DNA of 64,000 bases from JAICMB01 sp035295125 (lineage in GTDB: Bacteria > Acidobacteriota > Terriglobia > Bryobacterales > Bryobacteraceae), in assembly GCA_035295125.1 (NCBI GenBank), contig DATGJP010000095.1:310001-374000 (forward strand), written 5' to 3'. A model generated the notes under the pieces. It searched no databases. It saw only the letters and a program-made list of their open reading frames with translations, and was not told the origin of the DNA. Of this stretch, positions 41,803 to 50,823 are shown piece after piece. The position numbers and the translations under genes were made by a program. Positions within the stretch are counted from its first letter, which is position 1, and each line of letters begins with the position of its first letter.

Positions 41803-43478
41803 GAACCCTCGATTGGGTCGTCATGTTCGGATGGCTGATCTTCATTGTCAGCTACGGCCTTTATCGCGGGCGCGGCAGTTCGACGGTCAACAAGTACATG
41901 CTGGCCGGAAAGACGATGCCCTGGTATGCCATGGGCCTGTCGATCATGGCAACGCAGGCCAGCGCGATCACATTCATCTCAACCACGGGGCAGAGCTATG
42001 TCGATGGCATGCGGTTTGTGCAGTTCTATTTTGGACTGCCGCTCGCGATGGTCATCCTGTGCGCGACGGCTGTGCCCATATTTCATCGCGCCAACGTGTA
42101 CACGGCGTATGAGTATCTCGAGCAGCGTTTCGATGCAAAGACGCGTGCGATTGTCAGCGGGATTTTCCTGATCCAGCGCGGGCTCGCGGCGGGCTTGTCG
42201 CTGTACGCTCCCGCGGTCGCTTTGTCGGTTGTTCTCGGCTGGCCGGCCCGCTTCACGACAATCATGATGGGCGTGCTGGTCATCACGTACACGACAACCG
42301 GCGGGATCAAGGCGATCACATGGGCCGACGTGCAACAGATGGTGCTCATCCTCTGCGCGCTTGTCCTGGCGCTCGTGATCGCGGTACACCTGTTGCCCGC
42401 GGGTGTCTCGTTCACCAGCGCGGTGCGGCTCGCGGGTGCCGTCGGCAAGTTGAATGCCGTAAATCCCCACTTCGATTGGAACGACCGCTATAACTTGTGG
42501 AGTGGCTTAATCGGAGGCATGTTCCTGGCGCTGGCCTACTTCGGGTGCGATCAATCCCAGGTGCAACGCTACCTGACGGGTAAATCGATTGCCCAGAGCC
42601 GGCTGAGCCTCATTTTTAACGCGATGGCGAAGATCCCGATGCAGTTCTTCATTCTGTTCATTGGGGCGATCGTATTTGTGTTTTTCAACTTCGAGCGGCC
42701 GCCGGTTCTGTTCAACGAGGTGCAACTGCACAAGGTCCAGGCACAGCCGGGATTTGCCGGCGTGCGGAGCCGGTTCGAGTCGGCGTTTGCCCAACGGCGC
42801 GATGCCGCGACGGAGTACATCGACGCCACGCAAACGAACGACGCGGCTCGCAAGAAGGACAGCCTGGAAAAGTACCGCGCCGCGGCCGCCGATCTTCGCA
42901 ATGCGCACAGCGACGCTGAGAAGATGTCCGGCGAAAACGACACGAATTACATCTTCCTTTCGTTCGTGACGAAGTATCTGCCGGCGGGCGTCGTGGGATT
43001 GATCATTGCGGTCATTTTCTCAGCGGCCATGTCGTCTACTTCCGGCGAGATCAATTCGCTATCTACGGTCACGGTGATTGATATCTATCGCAGGCACATC
43101 CGCAAAGACGCGAGCGATCGGCATTATCTCTTTGCTTCCCGCATCGGCACGGTGTTCTGGGGTTGTTACGCCATCGCGTTTGCGCAGTTCGGGGGTGGAT
43201 TCGGGGCGCTGATAGAGGCGGTCAACCTGGTGGGCTCGCTGTTCTATGGCGGCCTGCTCGGCGTTTTCGTACTGGCGTTTTACTTCAAGCACGTGGGCGG
43301 CGACGGCGCCTTCCTGGGCGTGCTCGCCGGTGAGGCCGCAATCTTCTCCGCGGCGTATTTCACGCGAATATCGTTCCTCTGGTACAACGTCATCGGTTGT
43401 ATCGTCGTGGTCGGCGTCGGCCTTCTCGTGGCGAGGTTCTCGCGCACGAATGGGAAGGCTTTGAGTGCCTCGATATAA
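41799..43478 (+). CDS. Sodium:solute symporter (SSS family)
   Basis: 559 residues. ATG at 41799 overlaps the small membrane protein stop; the open frame extends upstream but that part is not membrane-like. Thirteen or so helices include the family signature region around TWADVQQMVLILCALVLALV, the Na-site-like STTGQSYVDGMRF, and YFGCDQSQVQRYLTGKS. A polar, charged insert of about 90 residues (~295-385, rich in Lys/Glu/Arg) interrupts the helices. The substrate could be a sugar, amino acid or carboxylate; genes around it give no firm clue. Confidence 0.92.
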   Translation: MRTLDWVVMFGWLIFIVSYGLYRGRGSSTVNKYMLAGKTMPWYAMGLSIMATQASAITFISTTGQSYVDGMRFVQFYFGLPLAMVILCATAVPIFHRANVYTAYEYLEQRFDAKTRAIVSGIFLIQRGLAAGLSLYAPAVALSVVLGWPARFTTIMMGVLVITYTTTGGIKAITWADVQQMVLILCALVLALVIAVHLLPAGVSFTSAVRLAGAVGKLNAVNPHFDWNDRYNLWSGLIGGMFLALAYFGCDQSQVQRYLTGKSIAQSRLSLIFNAMAKIPMQFFILFIGAIVFVFFNFERPPVLFNEVQLHKVQAQPGFAGVRSRFESAFAQRRDAATEYIDATQTNDAARKKDSLEKYRAAAADLRNAHSDAEKMSGENDTNYIFLSFVTKYLPAGVVGLIIAVIFSAAMSSTSGEINSLSTVTVIDIYRRHIRKDASDRHYLFASRIGTVFWGCYAIAFAQFGGGFGALIEAVNLVGSLFYGGLLGVFVLAFYFKHVGGDGAFLGVLAGEAAIFSAAYFTRISFLWYNVIGCIVVVGVGLLVARFSRTNGKALSASI

Positions 43479-43535
43479 CGCGGCTGTCAACAAAAAGACA
43501 TCGCGGGCGGTTTCGCCTGCGCGTTCCCCGGTGAG

Positions 43536-43565
43536 TTCCAAAGGCAGGCGGAACTGCTGCTCTCC
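43536..43565 (-). repeat. Palindromic repeat family member, reverse copy
   Basis: On the minus strand this reads GAGCAGCAGTTCCGCCTGCC followed by TTTGGAA, the same GCCTGCCT(A/T)TGGAA right half as the copies at 50684-50720 and 53908-53943; its left arm is degraded. It lies just after the stop of the giant protein gene, between convergent genes. Confidence 0.6.
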
Positions 43566-43577
43566 GCTCACGCTGTC

Positions 43578-46500
43578 TTATGGCGCGAAGTAAGCGTTGA
43601 TATCCAAAATCAGATCCGTCGGATTCGTCACGAAAATGCTCATCGCCCCATTGGTTCCCGCCGGCACCAGCGCCGCATTCGCGACCACCTTACCCAGCGA
43701 GGAGTTCAGTGTCGACACGAGCGGCTGCGATTGCCCCGTGGGCCACGCCGTGAGATAGCCCAGCGGCCCCGAAGGCACCACCGTGACATTCATCGAATAG
43801 GCTTGCGCCGATGCCGGGATGCCGACGCACGGACTATTAGGCACCTGGAAGCTGCGCGACTGGTTTAGCCCAAAGCTGGGCGAGCCAAAACCACTAGGGA
43901 ACCCGCTGCCGGCGCGCGTATCTACAACGCGGCATGGCGTCACCGTATAGAGCGATTCAGCCCCTGGCGAACCTGGCGGCGCGAAATAGCCATTGATGTC
44001 CACCACCACGTCCGTGTCGTTGGTCACGAAAAGGTTCACCAGTCCTTGCGGACCCGCCGGGACAATCGCCGCGTTCGCGACGATGCTGCCATCGAACGAA
44101 TTCAGCGTCGACACGTTCGGCTGCACCTGTCCCTGAGGCCAAATGGTCAGAAACTGGAGTCCGCCGTGAGGAACCACGGTGATGTTGAGCGAGTAGGCTT
44201 GCGCTGTCGCCGGAATGCCGCAGCGGCTGGACGCCGGACCAAAACTGCGCGTGCTGCCGCCGCTGAGGAATGGAGGACCGAACGCGCCCGTGAACGCGCC
44301 GTCGCGAGTGTCCATCACCCGGCACGGGCTCACCGGATAGAACGACTGGGTATTCGTCGTGGCGGCTGGCACAAAGACGCCATTGATGTCGAGAATGACG
44401 TCGCTCGAGTCGCTGACGAACACGCTCACCGCTCCACTGGCACCCGAAGGCACGATAGCGGCATTGGCGACTACACGTCCGTCGAACGAATTTAACGTCG
44501 AGACCACAGGCTGCGTTTGTCCCGCCGGCCAGATCGACAGGTAGGTCAAGGGCCCCGGCGGCACCACGGTTACGTTCAGGGAATAAGCCAGGGCATTGGC
44601 CGGCACGTTGCACGCGCTCTGCGGTATCGGGACCGTGCGCGTACTGCCGCCCGTCATTCGCGGGCCGCCAAACTGGCCCGCAGCGCCGCGTGTGTCCATG
44701 ATGCGGCACGGCGCCAGCGGCAGGAATCGCAACGGCGCCAGGGCCGCGGCCTGGTTGACCGTGAACGTCTGCCCGGCGATGGTGATCGTTCCCTGGCGCG
44801 TGGTTAGGGCGCTGTTGGCCGAAACCGTGTAGCTCACAGTACCGCTGCCGGTTCCTCCCGGACCCGACGTTACGGTAATGAAGCTGCTGTTGCTCATTGC
44901 CGTCCACGGGGCAGTCGCAACACTGGCCGTCAGCGTAACGCTGCCGAATCCACCCGCAGCGGAGAAATTCGCCGACGTCGGACTCAGCGTAAACCCGGCG
45001 AGCCCGAAGTTGCACACAATACTTTGCGGCTGGCTCATGGTTATCGTCGTCGACGCGCTGCTGTTGTTGGCGACCGGGCCCGTCCAACTCGCGAACTGGT
45101 ACGAACTAGCCGGGGAGGCGCTTATGGGAAGAACCAGGTTGGCATCGTAGAACCCACCGCTCGGCGGCGACACCGTACCGCTATTCGCCGGTGACACGGT
45201 AATCGTGAGCTGGTATTGCACTTTGAAATTCGCGGTGTAAGTGGCCGCCGTGGAGCCGACTGTAATCGAATGCGACGCCGCACCTCCATCATTCCAGCTC
45301 GTAAATGCGTACTGCGTGCCCGGAGGGCCGTTTTGCTGCGCGACTACCGCGACGATGTGCGATCCGGCGGACAAATTCAGGGTCTGCGGTGCGGTCTGCG
45401 CCGGGCCGCCGTCGATGCTGAACTGTAGTCCTGCTGGGTTCGTCACAATCGTGATACCCGCCGACGTGGTCGACGTGAAGTTTGCGGTCACCGACTCCGG
45501 CGCCGACATCGTTACAGTCGTGGAAGCGCTCGACGAATTGGTTACGGGACCGTTCCAATTCGTGAACTGGAACCCGCTATTCGCGGTGGCAGACAGCGAG
45601 ACCGACGCATTCGCGTCGAAGAACCCCGTCGGCGGTGTAACCGACCCGCCGTTTCCAGGTGAAGCCGCCGTGGTCAGTCGATACTGGATCTTGAAACTCG
45701 CGGTATATGTCGCGGCAGCGGAGCCGACGGTAATCATGTGCGACGCCGCCCCGCCATCGTTCCACGACGTGAATACATACTGCGTTCCCGTCGCGCCGGG
45801 TTGGATCACCACGACCGTAATGGTGTGCGTGCCGGATGAGAGGTTCAAGGTCTGCGGGGCTATCTGCGCGGTCCCGCCGTCTACCGAGAATTGAAGTCCC
45901 GGAGGGTTCGTCTGAATTGTGGTGCCCGACAAAGCCGAGAAGTTAGCGGTTACACTCTCGGGCGCGGCCATGGCGACCGTCGTCGAGGCGCTTGAAGCGT
46001 TCGCTACCGAACCGTTCCAACTCGTGAACTGGTATCCAGCGCTTGCCGTTGCTGAAATGGGAACCACGGTTCCCATGTCGTAGTATCCGCCCGTCAAGGG
46101 TGAGACGGAGCCTCCTACCGAGGGTGACGCCGCGATCGTGAGCTGATATTGCGTCTTGAAGCTGGCGGTGAACGTAGCCGGAGTTGAGGTGACCGTAATG
46201 GAATGCGAAGCCGCCCCGCCGTCGTTCCACGACGTGAACAGGTACTGTGTCCCTGGAGTTCCCTGCTGCTGGGTTGCTACGGCTATGGTGTGCGGGCCGG
46301 GCGAGAGATTCAGGGTTTGGGGAGCGGTTTGCGGGGTCCCCCCATCAACCGTGAACTGGAGCCCGCTTGGGTTGGTTTGTATGGTTGTACCCGAGGTGGC
46401 CGAGAAGTTCGCCGTCACCGTTTCCGGCGCGGACATCGTGACTGTGGTGGAAGCGCTGGACGTACTCGCCACTGGCCCATTCCAACTCGTGAACTGAAAT

Positions 46501-49500
46501 CCGCTGTTCGCGGTGGCCGTGATGGGAACCGCGCTGTTGGCATCGAAGAATCCGGTGCCCGGCGTCACCGAGCCGCCATTGGCGGGCGAAGCTGTAATCG
46601 TGAGCTGATACTGCGTCTTAAAGGTCGCTGTGTAGGTCGCCGCCGTGTTGCTGACGTTGATGGGATGCGATATGCCACCCCCGTCGTTCCACGATGTAAA
46701 GACATATTGCGTCCCAGTCGCGCCAGGCTGCGTCATGGACACGGCGATGGTATGCGAGCCGGCGGGAAGATTCAGCGTCTGTGGCGCAGTCTGGGCCGGT
46801 CCGCCGTCGACCGTGAACTGCAGGCCCGAAGGAATGGTTTGAATCGTGGTGCCGCCGGCCGAAGCGGAGAAGTTCGCTGTCACCGATTCCGGGCCCGACA
46901 TGGTGACCGTGGTCGAGGCGCTGGAGGCACTGGCGACCGGACCCGTCCAGCCGGTGAACTGGAATCCATTGTTGGCGGTGGCGGTGATGGGCACCACCGT
47001 CGTTTGATCGTAAAACGTGTTTGACTGCGGCGTAACCGTTCCGCCATTGGAAGGCGCCGCTGCGATCGTGAGCTGATATTGCAGTTTGAATACCGCCGTA
47101 AAGGTCGTCGTCGCAGCCCCCATGGTGACGGGATGCGAAGCGCCGCCGCCATCGCTCCAGGAAGTGAATACGTACTGCGTCCCCGTGGTGCCCGGTTGGT
47201 TCTGCGGCACGGCGATAGTATGAGTGCCCGTCAGGAAAATGGTCTGTGGCGCGGTTTGCGGCTGGCCTCCGTCGATGGTGAACTGCAGGCCTTCAGGATT
47301 AGTTTGAATGGTGGTGCTGGGGATCGATACTGCAGTGAGTGTCGCCGTGAAGAAGCCCGCCGGTATATCAAACTCGCTCGTAGTGAAAAGATCGGGCTTG
47401 CCGTCGTTATTGAAATCGACTACCTCGATGTTGTTCGGCGTCGGCACCGGAAATCGCACGGACGTGCCGAACGAACCGTCTCCATTGCTCAGCATGTACG
47501 TTGTGTCGCCCTGCCCGAAGTATGGGCCGATCAGTACGTCGGCTTTGCCGTCGCCGTTCATGTCCGCCACGGTCAGCGAACTCGGCGCGCATTGCATGGG
47601 CGTCTGGCTGCCCGTGCGGAAAGTGCCGTCTCCCTTACCGATCAGCGTTCGGACGGTGCAGGGGAGGTTGAAAACGGTAGCGGACACAATATCAGGAACG
47701 CCATCGCCATTCACATCGCCGATCCCCACGAGGATGCCGCCGTTCGGGTCCATCTGGTAAGTGGTCGGGGAAGCGAAGGTCCCGTTTCCGTTGTTCAGGA
47801 AGACGTCGACGGACGCGAAGCCAACGGCCGAAAAGTTGTTGACCGTGACCAGGTCCGGCTTTCCATCATGGTTCAAGTCGGCGACGGAGATCTGTGCCGA
47901 GCAGTATGAGATCGTCAGGCTCGTCCCGTTTTGAAAAGTGCCGCTGCCCGAACCCACCAGTATGTTGACAGTGCCGCTCGAGCTGAAGAAGTCGCACGGT
48001 CCCAGCACGGCAAGGTCGAGTTTGCCGTCGCCGTTGAAGTCGCCCGTTGCAAACTTCTGCGGGCCCGTACTCATAGGGTGGGTCGCGGCCTGGGGTTGGA
48101 ATGTCCCATTGGGCTGGCTCAGCAGGATCTGCAGGGAACCGTTGTTATTGATCGCCAGATCGGCCTTGCCATCCCCATTAAAATCTCCTGAAATAGCGTC
48201 CGCGTCCAAGGACAGGCTGGGATCCGATGAACTCACGGGGGCCGCAAATGTTCCGTCCCCATGCCCGGCATAAAACTGAAGCTGCGTTGAATTCTGCGTT
48301 GCCACCACGACGTCCAGTTTGTGATCGCCGTTGAAATCGCCGGTAACGCCGAAATTGATGGGCGTCTGCCCCGCCACTATTGCCTGTGGCGCTTGAAATG
48401 TCCCGTCGCCGTTGCCGAAAAGAACATCGATGACGTTGCTGCTGGGATTGCCGACAAACGCTGCCGGGTAGCCGTTGGCCGTCAGAATATCAGGAACGCC
48501 GTCGTTGTTGAAGTCGGTGACAACGAGCCACTCGGGGCCCAGGGAGAGCGGGTAGCTGGCGCCGGCCTGGAAGCCTCCCGCCCCATTTCCCAACATGATC
48601 GTGACCGTCTCTTCGATTCCGTTGCCGGAAGCCAGATCGAGTTTGCCATCGCCATTGAAATCGCCGACCGCCAGATAAGTGCTGTCGCCGTTGCTGGTGT
48701 AGGTGGAGGGCGCTCCAAACGTGCCGCCGGCGCCGGCCAGCATGATGGTCACGGTCGATCCCGTAGCCGCCGCAATGTCCATTTTTCCGTCGCCGTTGAA
48801 GTCGGCCATGGTGACGGACTGCGCAGCGGCCGTGGGTAACGTGGTCGGCGCGCCGAAGCCGCCGGCTCCATTGCCAAGCAGGATGGATACGCCGCCCCCG
48901 CTACCGGTGGCAGCGGTACGGGCAAACCTTGGCCGCGCGGAGATTCTTCCCGCGGGTTGGCGCAAAGCGGTCTGTTTCCCTTTTGGCATCGTCAGCGGTG
49001 GGAATTCGAATGCGTTCTCCGGGGGCAGAGTGCCGCGATCGGCAACGATCAGATCGAGATTGCCATCGCCATTCACGTCCATCACCGCGAAACCAAACGG
49101 CTCCACGCCCGCTGCGAACGGAACGGCGGCGTTGAATGTGCCGTCTCCCTTGTTGATCAGCACGTATACCTGGGCTGGCGTCCTGCCATCCGCCGAGTCG
49201 GCCGCGACCACCACCAGGTCGGGCTTCCCATCCTTGTTCACGTCTACGGCGCGGATGGTCAAAGCCGGAGCCGGTAAGGTGTAGATCCCAGGCGCTCCCG
49301 GCTTGGCTGTCAGCGATGCCGTGAGAAGAATGACGTAAATATTCCGCGGCTTGGACGCGATCATTGCGACGTCGGCAACGCCGTCCCCGTCCAGGTCCAC
49401 CAGGTCGCCGAGCTGCGATCCGAAACCGGGGCGCGTGTAGCTCGAGAATGGAGTGGTCCCGGAACGCTTCCCGACCGGCAGACAACCGGCAAAGGAGTTT

Positions 49501-49736
49501 TGAAGATTCGCCGAATGCCCAGTGATCATGAACGGCGCCAAACGCGGGCCATAAGTAGCCGAAAACGACCCATCGCCCTGCAGGTACGCTCCAACGACGT
49601 CTCCGATAGGAGGGGTAATCCTTGGTGTAGTGAAGAGATTAACGGGTGAGCAGGCTTGCCCTTGTGCGAGGTCCGCACCACCAATCAGGAGCAAGGCGAA
49701 AACAAAGGCCGAGTATCGTCGGGGGATAGATTCCAT
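43578..49736 (-). CDS. Giant secreted FG-GAP / tandem-repeat surface protein
   Basis: 2052 residues from the ATG at 49736, with GAGGTGG upstream; a signal peptide follows (MESIPRRYSAFVFALLLIGG). Order: ~30-800 FG-GAP/VCBS repeats with many calcium-type DxNxDGxxD loops (DVNGDGNLDLIV, DFNGDGKMDIAA), an integrin-like propeller region; ~805-1580 five tandem ~150-residue units, each with GLQFTVDGG, FTSWNDGG and SASTTVTMS(A)PESVTANF; ~1580-1665 a BACON-type domain (LSPTSANFSAAGG, TITIAGQTFTVNQA); ~1665-2052 three ~130-residue units with PCRVMDTR, STLNSFDG and DINGYFAP. Probably an adhesin or carbohydrate-binding matrix protein. No LPxTG, autotransporter or type IX signal is visible. Confidence 0.9.
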   Translation of the reverse strand: MESIPRRYSAFVFALLLIGGADLAQGQACSPVNLFTTPRITPPIGDVVGAYLQGDGSFSATYGPRLAPFMITGHSANLQNSFAGCLPVGKRSGTTPFSSYTRPGFGSQLGDLVDLDGDGVADVAMIASKPRNIYVILLTASLTAKPGAPGIYTLPAPALTIRAVDVNKDGKPDLVVVAADSADGRTPAQVYVLINKGDGTFNAAVPFAAGVEPFGFAVMDVNGDGNLDLIVADRGTLPPENAFEFPPLTMPKGKQTALRQPAGRISARPRFARTAATGSGGGVSILLGNGAGGFGAPTTLPTAAAQSVTMADFNGDGKMDIAAATGSTVTIMLAGAGGTFGAPSTYTSNGDSTYLAVGDFNGDGKLDLASGNGIEETVTIMLGNGAGGFQAGASYPLSLGPEWLVVTDFNNDGVPDILTANGYPAAFVGNPSSNVIDVLFGNGDGTFQAPQAIVAGQTPINFGVTGDFNGDHKLDVVVATQNSTQLQFYAGHGDGTFAAPVSSSDPSLSLDADAISGDFNGDGKADLAINNNGSLQILLSQPNGTFQPQAATHPMSTGPQKFATGDFNGDGKLDLAVLGPCDFFSSSGTVNILVGSGSGTFQNGTSLTISYCSAQISVADLNHDGKPDLVTVNNFSAVGFASVDVFLNNGNGTFASPTTYQMDPNGGILVGIGDVNGDGVPDIVSATVFNLPCTVRTLIGKGDGTFRTGSQTPMQCAPSSLTVADMNGDGKADVLIGPYFGQGDTTYMLSNGDGSFGTSVRFPVPTPNNIEVVDFNNDGKPDLFTTSEFDIPAGFFTATLTAVSIPSTTIQTNPEGLQFTIDGGQPQTAPQTIFLTGTHTIAVPQNQPGTTGTQYVFTSWSDGGGASHPVTMGAATTTFTAVFKLQYQLTIAAAPSNGGTVTPQSNTFYDQTTVVPITATANNGFQFTGWTGPVASASSASTTVTMSGPESVTANFSASAGGTTIQTIPSGLQFTVDGGPAQTAPQTLNLPAGSHTIAVSMTQPGATGTQYVFTSWNDGGGISHPINVSNTAATYTATFKTQYQLTITASPANGGSVTPGTGFFDANSAVPITATANSGFQFTSWNGPVASTSSASTTVTMSAPETVTANFSATSGTTIQTNPSGLQFTVDGGTPQTAPQTLNLSPGPHTIAVATQQQGTPGTQYLFTSWNDGGAASHSITVTSTPATFTASFKTQYQLTIAASPSVGGSVSPLTGGYYDMGTVVPISATASAGYQFTSWNGSVANASSASTTVAMAAPESVTANFSALSGTTIQTNPPGLQFSVDGGTAQIAPQTLNLSSGTHTITVVVIQPGATGTQYVFTSWNDGGAASHMITVGSAAATYTASFKIQYRLTTAASPGNGGSVTPPTGFFDANASVSLSATANSGFQFTNWNGPVTNSSSASTTVTMSAPESVTANFTSTTSAGITIVTNPAGLQFSIDGGPAQTAPQTLNLSAGSHIVAVVAQQNGPPGTQYAFTSWNDGGAASHSITVGSTAATYTANFKVQYQLTITVSPANSGTVSPPSGGFYDANLVLPISASPASSYQFASWTGPVANNSSASTTITMSQPQSIVCNFGLAGFTLSPTSANFSAAGGFGSVTLTASVATAPWTAMSNSSFITVTSGPGGTGSGTVSYTVSANSALTTRQGTITIAGQTFTVNQAAALAPLRFLPLAPCRIMDTRGAAGQFGGPRMTGGSTRTVPIPQSACNVPANALAYSLNVTVVPPGPLTYLSIWPAGQTQPVVSTLNSFDGRVVANAAIVPSGASGAVSVFVSDSSDVILDINGVFVPAATTNTQSFYPVSPCRVMDTRDGAFTGAFGPPFLSGGSTRSFGPASSRCGIPATAQAYSLNITVVPHGGLQFLTIWPQGQVQPNVSTLNSFDGSIVANAAIVPAGPQGLVNLFVTNDTDVVVDINGYFAPPGSPGAESLYTVTPCRVVDTRAGSGFPSGFGSPSFGLNQSRSFQVPNSPCVGIPASAQAYSMNVTVVPSGPLGYLTAWPTGQSQPLVSTLNSSLGKVVANAALVPAGTNGAMSIFVTNPTDLILDINAYFAP
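44995..47325. repeat. Five in-gene tandem repeats of about 450 bp
   Basis: The DNA encoding the five ~150-residue units of the giant protein repeats with a period of roughly 450 bp. The recurrent landmarks on the plus strand are the complement of FTSWNDGG, near 45285, 45750, 46215, 46680 and 47140. Units differ by scattered substitutions, so they have diverged or been partly homogenised. Confidence 0.85.
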
Positions 49737-49861
49737 GGAGTGAACCACCTCGAGAAGCACGTCTGAATTTCGAAAATTGCATGAAGACTGCGCGGACCAA
49801 CTCCGCCTATTATATGCAAGCGCGGGCGAGTGGCGGCTACACTGCAGAAAGGAGCCCCGGC

Positions 49862-50638
49862 ATGCCTTACGAACACTTGCTTTATGCGGTTGAAGAACCA
49901 CTCGGAATCATTACGTTAAACCGGCCACAGCGCCGCAATGCTCTCTCGCTTGAGTTGATGTTGGAACTGATCCGCTGTCTCGACGAGATGTCTTCGGACA
50001 CGAAGGCTCGGGTTGTGATTCTGAGGGCGGCCGGCAACGTGTTTTCTTCGGGTCACGACCTGAGCGAGATGATTGGGCGTACTGTCAACGACTACCGCCG
50101 CGTCTTCGACGTTTGCACGGAGCTGATGCAGAAGATCCAGAGCATTCCGCAACCTGTAATTGCGCAGGTGCAGGGTGTCGCTACGGCGGCGGGCTGCCAA
50201 CTTGTCGCAACGTGCGATCTGGCTATCGCCAGCGATGATGCACAATTTGCTACACCAGGCGTCAAAATCGGGCTTTTCTGCACCACCCCGATGGTAGCCC
50301 TGACACGGGCGGTCGGCCGCAAGCGCGCTATGGAGATGCTCCTCACCGGCCGCATGATCGACGCGAAGACAGCAGCGGACTGGGGCCTGATCAACCGCGC
50401 GGTTACGACTGCGAACCTGGAAGCCGAGACGCGCAGGATGGCGACTCAGATTGCAGCAGCGAGCAGTTTCACGGTGGGCCTCGGCAAGCAGGCGTATTAC
50501 GCGCAAATCGATCTGGACCAGCCGAAAGCCTACGCGTACGCCAAAGAAGTCATGACCATGAATTCACTCGCGCAGGACGCGCAGGAGGGCATCTCGGCGT
50601 TCCTCGAGAAGCGAGCTGCCTGTTGGTCCGGCCGCTAA
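49862..50638 (+). CDS. Crotonase-fold protein, ECHDC3-like
   Basis: 258 residues from the ATG at 49862, with AAAGGAG 8 bases upstream. The crotonase fold is clear: GIITLNRPQRRNALS, FSSGHDL (first oxyanion hole strand), and ATAAGCQLVATCDLAIA (second). The two catalytic glutamates of enoyl-CoA hydratase are absent: the GCEL position reads GCQL and the PE position reads PGVKIG. The pattern FATPGVKIGLFCTTP matches the ECHDC3 subgroup, whose reaction is not well defined. It is divergent from the giant protein gene. Confidence 0.9.
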   Translation: MPYEHLLYAVEEPLGIITLNRPQRRNALSLELMLELIRCLDEMSSDTKARVVILRAAGNVFSSGHDLSEMIGRTVNDYRRVFDVCTELMQKIQSIPQPVIAQVQGVATAAGCQLVATCDLAIASDDAQFATPGVKIGLFCTTPMVALTRAVGRKRAMEMLLTGRMIDAKTAADWGLINRAVTTANLEAETRRMATQIAAASSFTVGLGKQAYYAQIDLDQPKAYAYAKEVMTMNSLAQDAQEGISAFLEKRAACWSGR

Positions 50639-50683
50639 TGACAAGCTGCGGAGGAGTCTTACACTGCCGCTGAGCTTTGTGTG

Positions 50684-50720
50684 GAAGGGTGAAGCAGGCG
50701 GTTCCGCCTGCCTATGGAAG
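50684..50720. repeat. Palindromic repeat family member
   Basis: GAAGGGTGAAGCAGGC, a stem GCAGGCGG-TT-CCGCCTGC, then CTATGGAAG. The flanks as well as the stem match the copy at 53908-53943. It lies in the 185-base gap between two convergent genes; the rest of that gap shows no gene. Confidence 0.75.
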
Positions 50721-50823
50721 CGCAGCCAAATCTCGAAGCCTTGGCAAAGTCACACATCGTTCAATTCGGGTCGGCCCATCTAAGCGAGAGCGCGTTTGAC
50801 ACCGCAGACCCAACGCGTGAGAG

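Noticed and set aside
44995..47325. CRISPR array from the regular repeats in the giant gene
   Set aside because: Period is about 450 bp, repeats are coding and diverged, and there are no short spacers or cas genes.
44046..49284. Several long plus-strand ORFs opposite the giant protein gene
   Set aside because: They mirror its repeats, change frame with each repeat and lack start signals; typical of GC-rich antisense frames.
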